NCBI GenBank assembly: GCA_027924585.1
Contig: BSBM01000608.1
Span: 6,946,501 to 7,010,500, forward strand
Source: Larix kaempferi
Lineage: Eukaryota > Streptophyta > Pinopsida > Pinales > Pinaceae
Length of the DNA: 64,000 nt
Direction of reading: 5' to 3'
Positions 35,198-46,880 of the stretch are shown piece after piece. A model generated the notes under the pieces. It had not been told where the DNA came from, searched no databases, and was given only the letters and a program-made list of their open reading frames with translations. Position numbers and translations under genes: made by a program. Position 1 is the stretch's first letter; each line of letters opens with the position of its first letter.

Positions 35198-35815
35198 CCT
35201 GAAATTGCGGAAGAACTCAAATTTCTCTCCCGAAATTGCAGATGAACTTGGGATTCTCTCCCGAAACTGTGGAAAGACTTAAAATTGCAACCCGAAACAG
35301 AAAAAACACTTAGTGTTTATGAAGCTTCGGAAGAAATCAAAATTCTCGCCCAAAATTGCGGAAGAACTTGAGATTCTCTCCCGAAACTGCAGATCAACTC
35401 AGCAAGCTCACCCGAAACTGCGGAAGAACTTGTGATTCTCTCCCTAAATTGCGGAAGCATTCACCGAGTTTTGCCACAGAAAGTTGTTCTTTTCCCTAGG
35501 TTACTCGACCATTCACATTTCGGAAAAGACTTAAATTTGCGTTCGTCAATCTCGGAAAAACTTACTGAGTTTTTCCGCAACTTTGGAACAACTCAGTAAA
35601 ACCGGCCATGATAAACTTTTGGGAGAGTGAATTTTGGAAGAACTCACGAAGTGCTCCCAAAACTTCGGAATGACTCGCCAAACTTTTCCGCCACTGCAAA
35701 GCGCCTTTTTCATCTCTCCCGCAACAAGCAAATGCCTCGCCAAAGTCTCCTGCCTTTCGAGAGGAACTCACAAGTTCTGGCCGCAATTGCAAACAGAACT
35801 TGTGAGTCCTCGCCG
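35198..35815 (+). repeat. 31-bp minisatellite related to that at 22740
   Basis: Six units of exactly 31 bases with core GCGGAAGAACTTG and linker ATTCTCTCCCGAAACT lie at 35198-35460. More degenerate units with GGAAGAACTCACGAAG-type cores follow to 35815. The array precedes the TATA box at 35933. Its core and period match the LARD minisatellite at 22740-23345. Confidence 0.7.
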
Positions 35816-35932
35816 TAGCCAATGGTCGTGCTTTAATTCCGAGTTGGCTTGAAAAGACCATGTCATACGAGCATTAAACTCCATTTTAAAATTCGTCACC
35901 TACCCATTTAAATGCCCGCACGTGTCAAACCT

Positions 35933-35940
35933 TATATAAG
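35933..35940 (+). promoter_or_regulatory. TATA box for the accessory gene at 36848
   Basis: TATATAAG followed by GGCGG. It precedes a leader with a splice donor (CTCCAG|GTAGG, about 36068) and the accessory ORF. Confidence 0.5.
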
Positions 35941-35959
35941 GGCGGTGGGGTTCATTGTT

Positions 35960-36847
35960 CCCATTATTAGTTTTTTATTCAAAGAACGTCATTTGGGAGA
36001 TTGCATCGCTCCAACTCAGCGTATTCACCACCATGTCGACCTCACTCCACCATTGTTTCATCTCCAGGTAGGATTATCAACCGTTATCTTTGTCTTATCT
36101 CTACGTTGAATTATTTCTTAGGTGTTTTCCCTTTTCATAATGTGGCCAGTAGGCATTGGTAGCATGTATCATTTTAAAAGATTTTACGGCCATCATGGCC
36201 CCCATGAGTTTCTCATTACTTCCAACTAGGAGTCATAGCCATGACCAAGTTGTTCCCAGTTGGCCCTTTGTCTCTGAGTCGTCCGAGCTTGTTTTTTTCC
36301 ATCGGCTGCGTTTTGGTCATACCCCTACCCATATTTACTCAAACCCAAGTTTATACCGGCTGCATACCGCTTCTCTAATATTATCAAACCAAAGGCAGCA
36401 TCAGTAGTAGTCATTTGAGATACTCAACCACTCGCCTATTCGGCTCAGTTAACGATTGTGGAAAACAGTTTCATGTTTTCATTCTCCTCATAGGATTTTC
36501 CACTTCAGGCTAGCCTACCATTGGCCATTAGAAGTACCATGATGGAGGACATCCTATCTCCAAGGACTAGGAAGGAAGTGAGTTTTTACACATTGTATAC
36601 TTACCTTTTCGGAAGCATTTCAAAACTGCTTAACCAGGCATTGTCTCCCTAGAACAACCAAGTCTGAGGACCATATTGGTTTTCTTGAATTATTTATGTT
36701 TAGTTTGCTTCCCCAGCATGCAACCTTATAATTTTGCCCATATATATCATTAGCATGCTAAAATTGTCTCACTCTATGTTACACTCTCATAATGTGTTAC
36801 AATTTTTATAGTCATTCACATTTGGTTGCTGACAGGGATAAGCCACG
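35960..36847 (+). other. Spliced 5' leader of the accessory gene (inferred)
   Basis: A donor at about 36068 (CCAG|GTAGGA), a small internal exon at 36509-36577 (CTTCAG|GC ... GGAA|GTGAGT) and an acceptor (GCTGACAG|GG) nine bases before the ATG at 36848 give a consistent two-intron leader. The small exon contains an ATG whose frame stops at once in the next exon, so it would be an upstream ORF. No transcript evidence is available. Confidence 0.4.
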
Positions 36848-39800
36848 ATGCCAAAAGGTGGTAGAAAGAAAGCTAAAGTGATGGAACCAGAACCAGTGCA
36901 ACTAAGGACTGAAACTCTTTTCCAAGACACTAAGTGTACCACCGGCATTCCTCCCGAGGTCCGTTGGGGAGATGTTTACCGGATGATCAGGGACCAAGAT
37001 ATCCCAGACGTGTTGTTGGAGGAAGAAAAAATCTACCTCAACATCAGAACCTACAGCATAGCCAGGGCTTCTACTCGCCCTAAATTGTTCCTATGCTCTG
37101 AAGTGATTGGGTGGATATTGGAACATGCCAACCCACAAACAAGAGTGTTGCATAACAGCAAGGGAGATCCTTTCGCTTCATTCCATCCAACTTATATTGC
37201 AGCAGCCTACAAGTTCTCACTTCCCCAGCAAGCTCTAAATGACGAATGGTTGGGAAAGATGAATAATATCGAGATGGCTAAAAGGATATTGGTCACAGGA
37301 AAGCAGCTAAGGAAGAGAGATAATGATGAATATGACATTCAGAGCCTAAGACCTCCTTTTAGATTAATTGCTCTTATGTTATGCAGAATTTTTGACATGC
37401 CCGATGGCACTGTATATAGGATATAGTGGGCTCCTATCATCCACATCATAGCATTCAAAGGAACTGTGTTTGATTGGGATACTATTCTTTCGGATAGTTT
37501 GGCATCCACAGTGGCCGCAGCTAGAGAAAGTTTGGCCTTCACAAAGTCAGAGTTTTATATGTCTTCATATCTGATTGACTGCATTTTGGCCAAGCTCTCT
37601 TTCCCCAGGCTAGGTTGCACGTGGTATCAAGCCAACACCCCAGTCTACAATGCCTATAAAATAATGTGGGCTCAAAATTATAGAGCAAACTACAAGCTCA
37701 TCTGCGAAGAGTTCATCATGCCTTTGTATGAGCAAATGTTCAAGGAAGAGCCCAATTGTCTATCAGAAAATGCCATGGAGGTCCTAGAAAACTATGGCGA
37801 TTTTTACTTTTCAGAGCAGGGCACCTACATTAGGATGTTTGGAGGTACCAAAGCACCATACATTTTTCCAAAATATGCTACTGGTTATGTATTCCTCAAG
37901 GAAGCAGTCAGGCAAGTTTTCCTTGATGGAATAGGAGGAGTGCTTAACAAGCAACATAAGGCTTCCTTCCCTCCCTTGCCTTTTTGCATAGGAGCCTATA
38001 AATTCTTAGGGGTTGCAATAGCTGAGGAGTACATTGAAGAGTTGAAATATTTCCACTTCGGTGAGGCGATATTCCATAAAAATGACAGGCGGAGCAAGGT
38101 TGCCGAGCATTGCAAGGAGGTATATGCTCATTTTGAGTATGCTCATTACTATGATGCAGAGGAAGAAGTGTTTAGAGGCATCACAACATGACTGAGTTTC
38201 ATATTTGTCGTCACAGCAGTGTAGCTAGCTCTAGCTCTGCCTCAGCCCGAGAAGCCAGTCTGAAGAAAGAAAGGGAAACAGCTGAGGCCTTGGCCCGTGA
38301 AGAACGAATATTGAAAGAAGAAGCAAGACTGCAACAGGAAGCTAAAGAAGCAAGGTTGCAGAGAGAAGCTGAAGAAGCAAGGTCGTAGAGAGAAGCTGAA
38401 GAGGCAAGTCAGCAGAAGGAAGCAGAAGAACGAGAGCAAAGGGAGGAAAGTGAAAATCAGCAGCAAGTTGAAAAAGAAGAAGGAAGGCGCAAAACTGAAG
38501 AGGGACAAAAGGCGGAGGAAGAGCTTAAGACCAATGAAGATGCCTAGGAAGGTCGCTTCGGCACCCAAGATATGGAAATAGACACATCTCAGGAAGGTGG
38601 CTCTGACACCCAAAATGTGGAAACAGACACATCTCAAGTAGTGCAAACCCCACCCATGGAGACAGAAGTACATATAAGAGATCTCCCGATCATCCCTTAC
38701 ACCCGATCAGAAGATCATACTATGTCCCGATTGGATGAATTTGTGTATTATAAGAAGAGGAAGGCGGTGGTCTTGAAGTCGGAAGAGAGGATAAAGAGAC
38801 TCTTCCAAGAAGATATTGTCACCCAGCGGGAGACCACAGTGATGCAAAATACAAATAAGGCTCCCATAGCCATGGCATCTGCCACTGTGTCAGCAGCAAA
38901 AGCAACAAAGGACATGTGGTCGATATGGTCAGAGAATTTGAGTCCACAAAGAGGAGAGCTCGCATGTTGCAACATACTGTGCCTAATGAGCAGGCTTACA
39001 GGGATCTTGTAGTGAATAAATATAATCACCTGTCTATTGATCACAAGGAGTTGTCAGATAAGTATCTCCATTTAGAAGAAGAAAAGGAGCACCTGGCAAT
39101 CCAGATTATGGTTCTAGAAGCAGAAAAGAACGATTCTGAAGCTAGAGTTTTTCATCTGGAAGCAGATAAGCACGTAATGGTTGAACAATTAGAGAAGGCA
39201 GAAAGTAGAGCGATAGATATGTCTCCCTTTCATGAGCTGTCTGTGATATTTTGAGACAAATGCATGCAACACAGGAGCTGATTACTGAGGAAGTGTGCAG
39301 GCTCAAAGCCATGATGGTTAGATTGAAAGAAGTCAATGCAGAGGCCAATAGGCTTAAGGGAAAATACACTCGGGTTAAAGCAAACATCCTGAGCCAGATG
39401 GAATGGAGAGAAGGGAAGGTTGATTTCCCTAAGCATCTCTCATTCAAGTTAGTAGATGATTTTAAAAAGGATGTGGCCCTTATGGAATTTTACAGGAACT
39501 GTGGCCTCAAGCTGATCGCTAAGATCTAGGGAGCAATTGAGAAAAGTAACAACCTGTATCATAAAATCCATGAAGTGCATGATAAATGCAAGCTAATGTT
39601 TCCTCAGTCCCTCGATGAGTTTCCACACAAAGAGCAATGTTTATCAGACTTGAAGGAAGAGCTAGGCATTCAAATAGAATATGTAAAGAAGATTGATGTC
39701 CTAGCCACTAATGATCTCCATCACTATATTGGGCTATCATCAATATACAGTCATTTGCTTAAAGAAATCCACCAAGCAGCAACTGCAGAAATCCATGGTA

Positions 39801-39976
39801 TTGAAGCAGAGCTTGGTAAGCATGTGACTTCCCAGAAGATCTTGCTCCCTTCACCAGCAAATGTGGTTGTCAGAGACACTGGTATCTGATTCAGTTACAT
39901 TGTAGAAGAGGAAAAGAAAGCAGTAGCAGCGAACACAAGCACCTCACTCCTAGCAGAAGCGCCTCCTCAAGGATGA
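36848..39976 (+). pseudogene. Retroelement accessory ORF, globular plus coiled-coil, broken
   Basis: Starts at ATG 36848 (MPKGGRKKAK, basic). The globular part (36848-38191) contains VRWGDVYRMIRDQDIP, FASFHPTYIAAAYKF and PRLGCTWYQANTPVYN. It is interrupted by a TAG at 37424 and shifts frame at 38188, where the two frames overlap as ATGA. The second part is a long Glu/Lys/Arg/Gln coiled coil (KKERETAEALAREER), with TAG stops at 38386 and 38545. Two more frameshifts lead to further coiled coils (to 39529) and a tail that ends at TGA 39974-39976. The ancestral protein is near 1,040 residues. I know no function. The position 3' of a pol-less segment and immediately before an LTR resembles the accessory ORF at 18219. 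Confidence 0.55.
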
Positions 39977-40639
39977 ACATGCTAGTCATAATGCGTTGTT
40001 CTTATTTTGATCTGTTTTCCCTGCGTTTAGAGCATAGGGTCACTAGACAACTGTCCTTTTCTATTTTTGAGAAAATTTATGTTATAAGAAAAGGGCCACG
40101 ATTTGTTATTTCTGGGAAAAGTCTTGAAAGGACAAGTGTAAGAGTCAGGCGGCAGCCCAAGAGGCATTTTGTAAAGATATAAATAGAGGCTTAGGGAATA
40201 GTGTAAAGGGACTTTTTGGCAGGGAAAAGGATTTTCTTAACTTGTAGGAGCTATCTTGCACTTGCTCCAAGAAAATGAATTTTGCCTAATAAGAGCCTGG
40301 AGATGACATATTTTGCATGGAAATGGATGTTGGATGCATGTTGTATTATTCTTGTGACTTTCATAATCTACAGTGAGATCTTTCTTTGATGTCTTGAATT
40401 ATTTTTATGTATTGAATGATCTTACTATTTCCTGTGCAAATGATTTTTCTCCTACATGAGTAATGGAATGCGTTATAGGTAAATTGGAAGTTATCTTTTA
40501 ATGTCTTTTACCTTTTGCTGTAGTTGTATCTTCATTGTTTAATGGCTATATGTTGATCTGCAGATGCTTCTTTTAGCACATCACTCATATTTGTAGCTTT
40601 TTCTCCTTGCAAGGATAGATTATATTTATTTCAGCTTTA
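39977..40639 (+). other. 5' portion of the Tat-like element's LTR (left edge unresolved)
   Basis: No gene. It contains the TATA box at 40177 and an AT-rich transcribed-like stretch. Its counterpart is missing from the truncated right LTR, so the LTR start cannot be placed; it lies somewhere between 39977 and 40170. Confidence 0.45.
40177..40186 (+). promoter_or_regulatory. TATA box in LTR of the Tat-like element
   Basis: ATATAAATAG, inside the left LTR, about 740 bases before the gag start codon. Confidence 0.5.
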
Positions 40640-40890
40640 GATACAAATTTCTTTTAAGCTTTGCATTTAGATTAAAGTAGCTTAGGCACTTTCATATCAT
40701 CTTAACAATAAAAAAGAAAAAAGAATGGTGGATCGGGCCATAACCAGTGTAAAAGAAAGCAAATCTGACGGTTGCTGGAACCGCTAACCGGACGGATTCC
40801 CCATACCAAATGGTGGACAATCTAATTGGGATAGTCTACTAAGGAGAATCTCTTTCTGCTTGATGCTGCGATCTTCAGGGCATCAACAGT
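40640..40890 (+). repeat. Left LTR 3' portion of the Tat-like element
   Basis: Matches 46870-47114 with scattered substitutions. The common core starts TTTTAAGCTTTGCATTTAG and ends GGCATCAACA. Confidence 0.85.
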
Positions 40891-40920
40891 TTTTCGTGCT
40901 AGAAGGAGGGCCTAAAGTGC

Positions 40921-42333
40921 ATGGCTGATAAAGGAAAATCTTTCACTGTCAAAAATGTTACTGAAAACCCGCTTAAAACAGGAATTTCAGACAACCCAAA
41001 TCTCGAAGTAGCAAATCAAGAAAACCTCATCGCTGATTTTGAACCTCAAGAAGTATTGTATGTTGTGCCTTTTGTAGAAATAGAAGATTTAAGGAAACAT
41101 ACACGATCTTATGTTAGACAACTAGGTGGTTTAAACGCAGTAAATTTAGTCCCTAGGAAAAGTTCTCCTAGAAAAGAACGACAGTACACCCGTGATTTGA
41201 TTCTTATGCAGAATTCTGAGGAACTTGTGAATTTAACCTTGGAAGAAATTGTAGAACCCCTGAACAAAGTCGATCTTGAAAACCCACAAAATATTTCAGA
41301 TCCAGAAAGTCTTGGAGAACTTATTACTCCAAAGAACACTCCATTTAATTCACCATACAACTCTCCACCTAATTCTCCACATAGAGACATGGTTGTACCT
41401 ACTTGGAGAGCAAGGGGAGCATTGAATCTAGCTAGGCCATTCCACAATCTTCCTAAAAATCCAGAGAAAGTCTTGCCTAAATTAGACCCAGGGAAAGCCA
41501 TTTCTGCTGAAGATCATCTCAAGAGTTTTTATTTAGCCATGAATCTTTTAAATGTACAACATGAAGATGTAGTCTATAGGCTTTTTCCATACACATTTGA
41601 GCCGAAAGTCTCTTCCTGGTATTTTAGCTTACAACCTAGCTCGATTTCAAGCTGGGCTGAATTTGAAAAATGTTTCATAAAGAAATATGGAAACCAAAAG
41701 ACTGTAGCTACGCTCATGAAAGAATTATTGTCCATGAGAATGGAAAAGAAAGAAAAGGTTCAAGACTTCAACCAAAGGTTCACAACACTCTTAAATAATT
41801 TCAGCAAAGCAAATAAACCAGTAGAGGAATCTCTGGTTGAATATTATACAACAGCTCCTAAAAGACCCATAGCAATGTTTGTTAAACGATCTAACAAAAC
41901 CACCCTGATAGAAAATTTTGAAGAAGCTAGAAAGGTGGAAGAAGAAGTGGATAGCATTGCTAAACATGCCTTAGACGTAGAGACAAAACCAGCAGCTAGT
42001 AAAAAAAACTTGCTGCTCAGCAGAAATAAAGAAGAGTCATTAGGAGACATGGAAAATGTAGTTAAGATGATGCAGAAGTTGTCCAATAAAATTATAGATC
42101 TCGAGAAAGATAAAGCTGCTAGTACATCTAGGAAACCTTTCAATCCATTCTACAAAAAGAGAGAAGATAGCGATCAACCTCATCCACCTATGAACACTTC
42201 CCCTGTTTTAAATCTCAATGAAATAGGGATGGAAAATTTCTGCACCTTTCATCAAGAACCGCACTCGGAGAAGAGCTGCCCACAATGGATTAACTCTATG
42301 AGTTTAGTCATGAACCAAATGCTGGATTCATAG
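40921..42333 (+). pseudogene. gag of Tat-like element (N-terminal part of gag-pol)
   Basis: ATG 40921 opens a 470-codon stretch ending at TAG 42331. The capsid-like domain (residues about 195-330) reads AEDHLKSFYLAMNLL, FEPKVSSWYFSLQP, WAEFEKCFIKKYG and KVQDFNQRFTTLLNNF, typical of plant Gypsy gag. A Lys-rich helical region and a short FCTFHQEPHSEKSCP motif, a probable decayed zinc-binding site, follow. The frame continues without shift past the stop into protease and pol. Confidence 0.78.
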
Positions 42334-43767
42334 ATTCCAGATCAAGACAATCCTCTAGAGGAATCGAGCCCTGAGATAGAAGAACCACCTCCAGACACCA
42401 CTATGGTGCTATGGGATTGGGTACCTTTAACTGAATTGGTAGAAGAAGATCCCGTGGAAAGCTCAGTCTCTACTGTAAACATTAACACTCGCAGTAAAGG
42501 TCCTATTATAGATCCTGTGCCAAGCTCGACTATTCCCAAGCCTAAAATTTCAAAAGAAATACCTAGAAGACATATAACAATCATTCCACCGCAACCTAAA
42601 GCTAACCCAACAGTGACCAAGCAGCCAAGCATTGACACTACAGTTCAACAACCGAAGGTCACAGTGAATAAAACAGACCATCCGACTAGAATTGTTAAAG
42701 AATCTGATATAGGATATGACATTATTGAGGATATAAAGAAAGTAAAAGAAAATGTATCAATATTCGATATGTGCAGTTTGCCTCAGCAACGAAATAAGTT
42801 GTTGCATGCTTTGCAATCCCAACCCAGCACTTCATTAACAGATACTCAAGAAGATCCTGAAATTAATGAGGCCAGTATCGGCAGGAAATCCAAATCTCAG
42901 ACGTTGCCATTCCTTTTAACCTTTGAAATTTTCAATCACAATGTTCACAATTGTCTAGTAGATTCCGGAGCATCTTCAAATTTCATGCCACTCTCAATTT
43001 GTAAAAACATTAATGGGCAACCTATTCCATCTCCTGCACAAATTATTCAGTTAGATAGAACTACTGTAAAATTTATTGGGGAAATGAAAGATGTCCTCAT
43101 TAGATTGTCAGCCGATTCTAGAGTCTGTTAGTTTATTGACATAAGGGTAGTTGATATTCCTGAAGCCTATGGTTTGATCCTAAGTAGGGACTGGTCCACA
43201 AAGCTGAATGGTTACTTTGCAACTGATTGGTCTCATTTGTGGTTGCCTTATCAAAATAGACAGAATCAGATCAAGGTCCTGAGAGAACCACACATGAAAC
43301 AAAATGTAACTCAACTAGAGGGAAAGAATAAGGCAGTAGCCTTCTCATCCTCAATTCTGGGGAATTATTTCTTAGAAATTGATCCGGGTAATTATCAGTC
43401 TGAAACTGTCAGCCATGAATCAGATGAACAATCTGATCTCCTTCATTTTTCTCGGACTGATGATATTGACTATAATATAGTTAGTTTAGTCACTGACTTA
43501 GATCACCGAGATACTAACTTAGCTGAATCAAAAGATTTGTTTTGGACATTATACTTTGACGGTTCTAAAACTTTGGAAGGATCCAGAGCCGGTTGTGTTC
43601 TGATGGATCTGGAAAGAAATAAGTGTTTTTTGTCCTGTAGGTTAGAATTTGATTGTACTAACAACACTGCTGAATATGAAGCTTTGGTACACGGATTGAA
43701 GAAGGCCATCGGTTTAAACGTTAAATACCTGAAGGTTTTTGGTGACTCAGAAATAGTTGTGAGATAG
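42334..43767 (+). pseudogene. Aspartic protease and additional RNase H of Tat-like element
   Basis: Same frame as gag. The protease carries the catalytic triplet in NCLVDSGASSNFMPLS (codon about 680) and the later YGLILSRDW; a TAG at 43129 splits it. From about 43537 an RNase H-type domain follows with LYFDGSKT (first Asp), NNTAEYEAL (Glu) and KVFGDSEIVV (second Asp). It runs across the TAG at 43765 to NYAADLLA (last acidic residue, near 43895). All four metal-binding positions look present. This is the additional (archaeal-type) RNase H of Tat-lineage elements by its motifs. Here it lies before the reverse transcriptase. Confidence 0.72.
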
Positions 43768-45813
43768 GTAAGAGACACCATTCACTGTCTCTCACCTCAT
43801 TTGAAAGGTTATCAGGCTGAGGTATGGGATTTAACTATGCATTTTGATGCTTTCAATATAAAGTCTATTCCTAGATTACAAAATTATGCGGCTGATTTGT
43901 TAGCAACATCCGCTTCCAGATTGGTGCCAACTAATAACAAGTGCTCAATTGAATTAATTTTCAGGCCTTCTGTCCCTTACAATATCACAAACTTCAGGGT
44001 CTTCGATGACGACGAACACATTATCAGTTTTCTAACAAACAAAGACATTTTCCAAGGAGCTATGATAGATGAAGAAGAACACGATTCTGATTTGCAAAAG
44101 AAGGATGCAACTAAAGGAAATTTCATCCCCAAAGGGGTAAGGTCACTCAAAATGTTGTTTGATCTTCAAAGTAAGTTCAAAAGGCCAGTGAATACCAAAA
44201 CCAACAACTCATCAATGCAGCATGAGTTAGTTAATTTGGGCACCGAGGCTGAACCAAAGTTTGTCAACCTTGGCAAATGTTGTTCATTGGGAGAAAGAGA
44301 TAGGTTCATCAAACTATTTCGACAATATAAGGATGTTTTTGCATGGACTTATGAGGATTTGAAAACATATGATGTCCTCATTATTCAGCATGTCATACCA
44401 ATGAAAGTGGGTGTCAAGCCATTTCAGCAACAATTAAGAAGGATGCATCCTACTATGGAACCTCTTATTCCAAAGGAATTGAAGAAGCTACTGGATGCTA
44501 AAATAATCTTTAAGGTCCGACATTCTGAGTGGGTTGCTAACTTAGTTCCCGTGAGAAAGAAGTCAGGAGAGATAAGACTATGTGTTGACTTTAGAAATTT
44601 AAACAGAGCTTTAGATAAAGATAACTACCATGTCCCTTCAATGGAACAAATTCTTCAAATGGTGTCAGGATCTGAGCTATTTTCCCTTCTCGATGGTTTC
44701 TCTAGCTACAATCAAGCATTAATGGCTGAGGAAGATCGTCTTAAGACTACTTTCTGCACTAAGTGGGGAACTTTCGCATATAGAAGGATGCCATTCGGAC
44801 TGATAAATACAGGAGCTACATTCCAGCGAGCAATGGATATCGCCTTCCGAGGATTGGGTGGTCAATGTGTTGTTGTCTATCTAGATGATGTGACAGTTTT
44901 TTCGAAGAAAAGGGAAGACCATGTTGTTCATTTGAAGCATATTTTTTATCGTTATCGGAAATATGGTATCTCATTGAATCCCAAGAAAAGCGTGTTTGCT
45001 GTTCCTGAAGGTAAGCTATTGGGCCATATCATTTCCAAAAGAGGAGTATCAATAGATCAGGAAAGAGTACAAGCCATCAATAGAATTCCAATGCCTCATA
45101 ATAAGAAATCCATGCAGTCCTTTATGGGCACTATCAATTTCATCCAAAGGTTTGTTCCAGATTTCGCGCAAATTGTTAAACCTTTACAACAAATGGTCAA
45201 ACAAAGCATACAGTTCAAGTGGATAGATTTAGAAAAGGACACGTTCAGAGACATTAAGGCAGCCATAGCTAAATCTCCTTCCTTAAGAAGCCCAAATTTT
45301 GACAAGGATTTCATCCTGTATACCTTTGCTTCATATGACTCTCTCGCGGTTGTGCTCACGCAAAAGGTGGACTTAGGGGACGAGTACCCAATCTCGTTTA
45401 TGAGCACTGGTCTGCAAGGGGATGAACTAAATGATCCTGTTGTCGACAAGCATGCATATGCTGTCTTCAAAGCAGTCAAACAGTTCAGACCATATATTCT
45501 TAAGAATAGAACTAAAGTTATAGTTCCCCACCCAGCTGTTAGATCCCTCTTCATTCAAAAGGAATTAGGAGAAAGGAGGGGAAACTGGGTCACAGCTCTT
45601 CAAGAATATGACTTAGAATTTAAACCAACCACTATCATCAAAGGACAAGGCCTATGCAAATTGCTTACAGAAAATCCAACTGATGAAGAGCAACATTGGA
45701 AAAATGAAGCTGAGCTGAACACAGTTGAAGTATGTCCTATCTTCACAGCTCCTCAATCATGGTATAGGGATCTGGTGCATTATTTGCAGCAAGGATACCT
45801 ACCTGAGCACTAG
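43768..45813 (+). pseudogene. Reverse transcriptase with degenerate RNase H of Tat-like element
   Basis: Same frame. After the end of the additional RNase H and a linker, the reverse transcriptase spans about 44470-45260: RLCVDFRNLN, SLLDGFSSYNQ, YRRMPFGLINTGATFQ and the catalytic box VVVYLDDVTVFS (codons about 1317-1328), all intact. The connected canonical RNase H (about 45290-45650) keeps the fold pattern (FILYTFASYDSLAVVLTQ, KHAYAVFKAVKQFRPYIL) but the expected first Asp of the YTDAS motif is Phe. The Glu and the TDH motif are also missing (IVPHPAVRSL). It is therefore probably only structural. TAG at 45811 ends the open part. Confidence 0.8.
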
Positions 45814-46880
45814 ATCTCTAAGCAAAGAAGGGCGCTCCGTTTGAAGTCAATAGTTTATCAAATCATTGATGGGATACTTTTCAAAAATAATTACGATGGA
45901 ATTTTTCTTAGATGTCTAGAAAAGGAAGATGCAAGTAAAGTTGTCAAAGAATTACACGATGGTCCCGCTGGTGGACATTATTTAGGGGAGAAAATAGCTC
46001 ACAAGATACTTAGAGCTGGATATTATTAGCCCACTCTATTCCGAGATGCCCATGCATATGCACGGAACTGTGATATATGCTGAAAAAGTGCTGGGAAATT
46101 ACCTAAGGCAGCAGGACCCTTACAGCTGGTTCTTATCTCTGAACCTTTTGAATAATGGGGCATAGATGTTATTGGAGAGATAAATCCAAATTCTTCTTTA
46201 CAACATCGATACATCTTGACGGCTACCGACTACTTCACCAGATGGACGGAGGTTATCCCATTGCGCAAGATCAATGAAGATACAGTCATCAGTTTCTTGA
46301 AAGAAAACATCATAACTAGGTTTGGGGTTCCAATTTCCCTTGTTTTTGATAATGCTCCCTATTTCTCGTCTTTTAAGATAAATGAATTTGTTTATGAATG
46401 GGGAATTAAACTGCATTATTCAGCCAATTATTACCCTCAAGGAAATGGATTAGCTGAATCTTCAAACAAAAACCTCATTTGAATTCTCAAGAAGACTGTG
46501 ATAGAAAATCAGTGAAGTTGGCACATAGCTCTCCCAAATGCCTTATGGAAAGATAGGGTGACTCCAAAGAATTCATTAGGGGTTTCCCCTTACACTCTTG
46601 TCTATGGCAAGGAAGCCATCCTCCCTCCCAACATCTTGCTTCCATCCTTACAGTTGTCCCAAGCCTCTCAAGGGTCTGGTAGCCAAGTCTTACAATCCAG
46701 GATCAATACCTTGCTTCAACTTGAAGAAGCCCGACAGAAAGCTAAAGACCGATTCCATCAACACCAAGAAATAGTCAAAATATGGTTCGATAAGAGGAAG
46801 TCCGATAAAAGAAGTTTTGAAGTGGGGGATTTAGTCTTGAAATGGGATCATAATCATGAAGGCAAGGGGATGCAGATTTG
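45814..46880 (+). pseudogene. Integrase of Tat-like element, nonsense-broken and C-terminally truncated
   Basis: Same frame as gag. It has an H-H-C-C zinc region (HDGPAGGHYLG then CDIC). The catalytic core has all three acidic residues: GIDVIG (codon 1749), VFDNAPYF (1810) and GLAESSNK (1846), with D-35-E spacing. The GVSPYTLVYGKEAILP segment follows. Stops lie at 46027 TAG, 46081 TGA, 46153 TAA, 46480 TGA and 46513 TGA; each can come from a sense codon by one C-to-T or G-to-A change. The C-terminus is cut after SFEVGDLVLKWDHNHEGKG, where the sequence jumps into the LTR. Confidence 0.78.
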
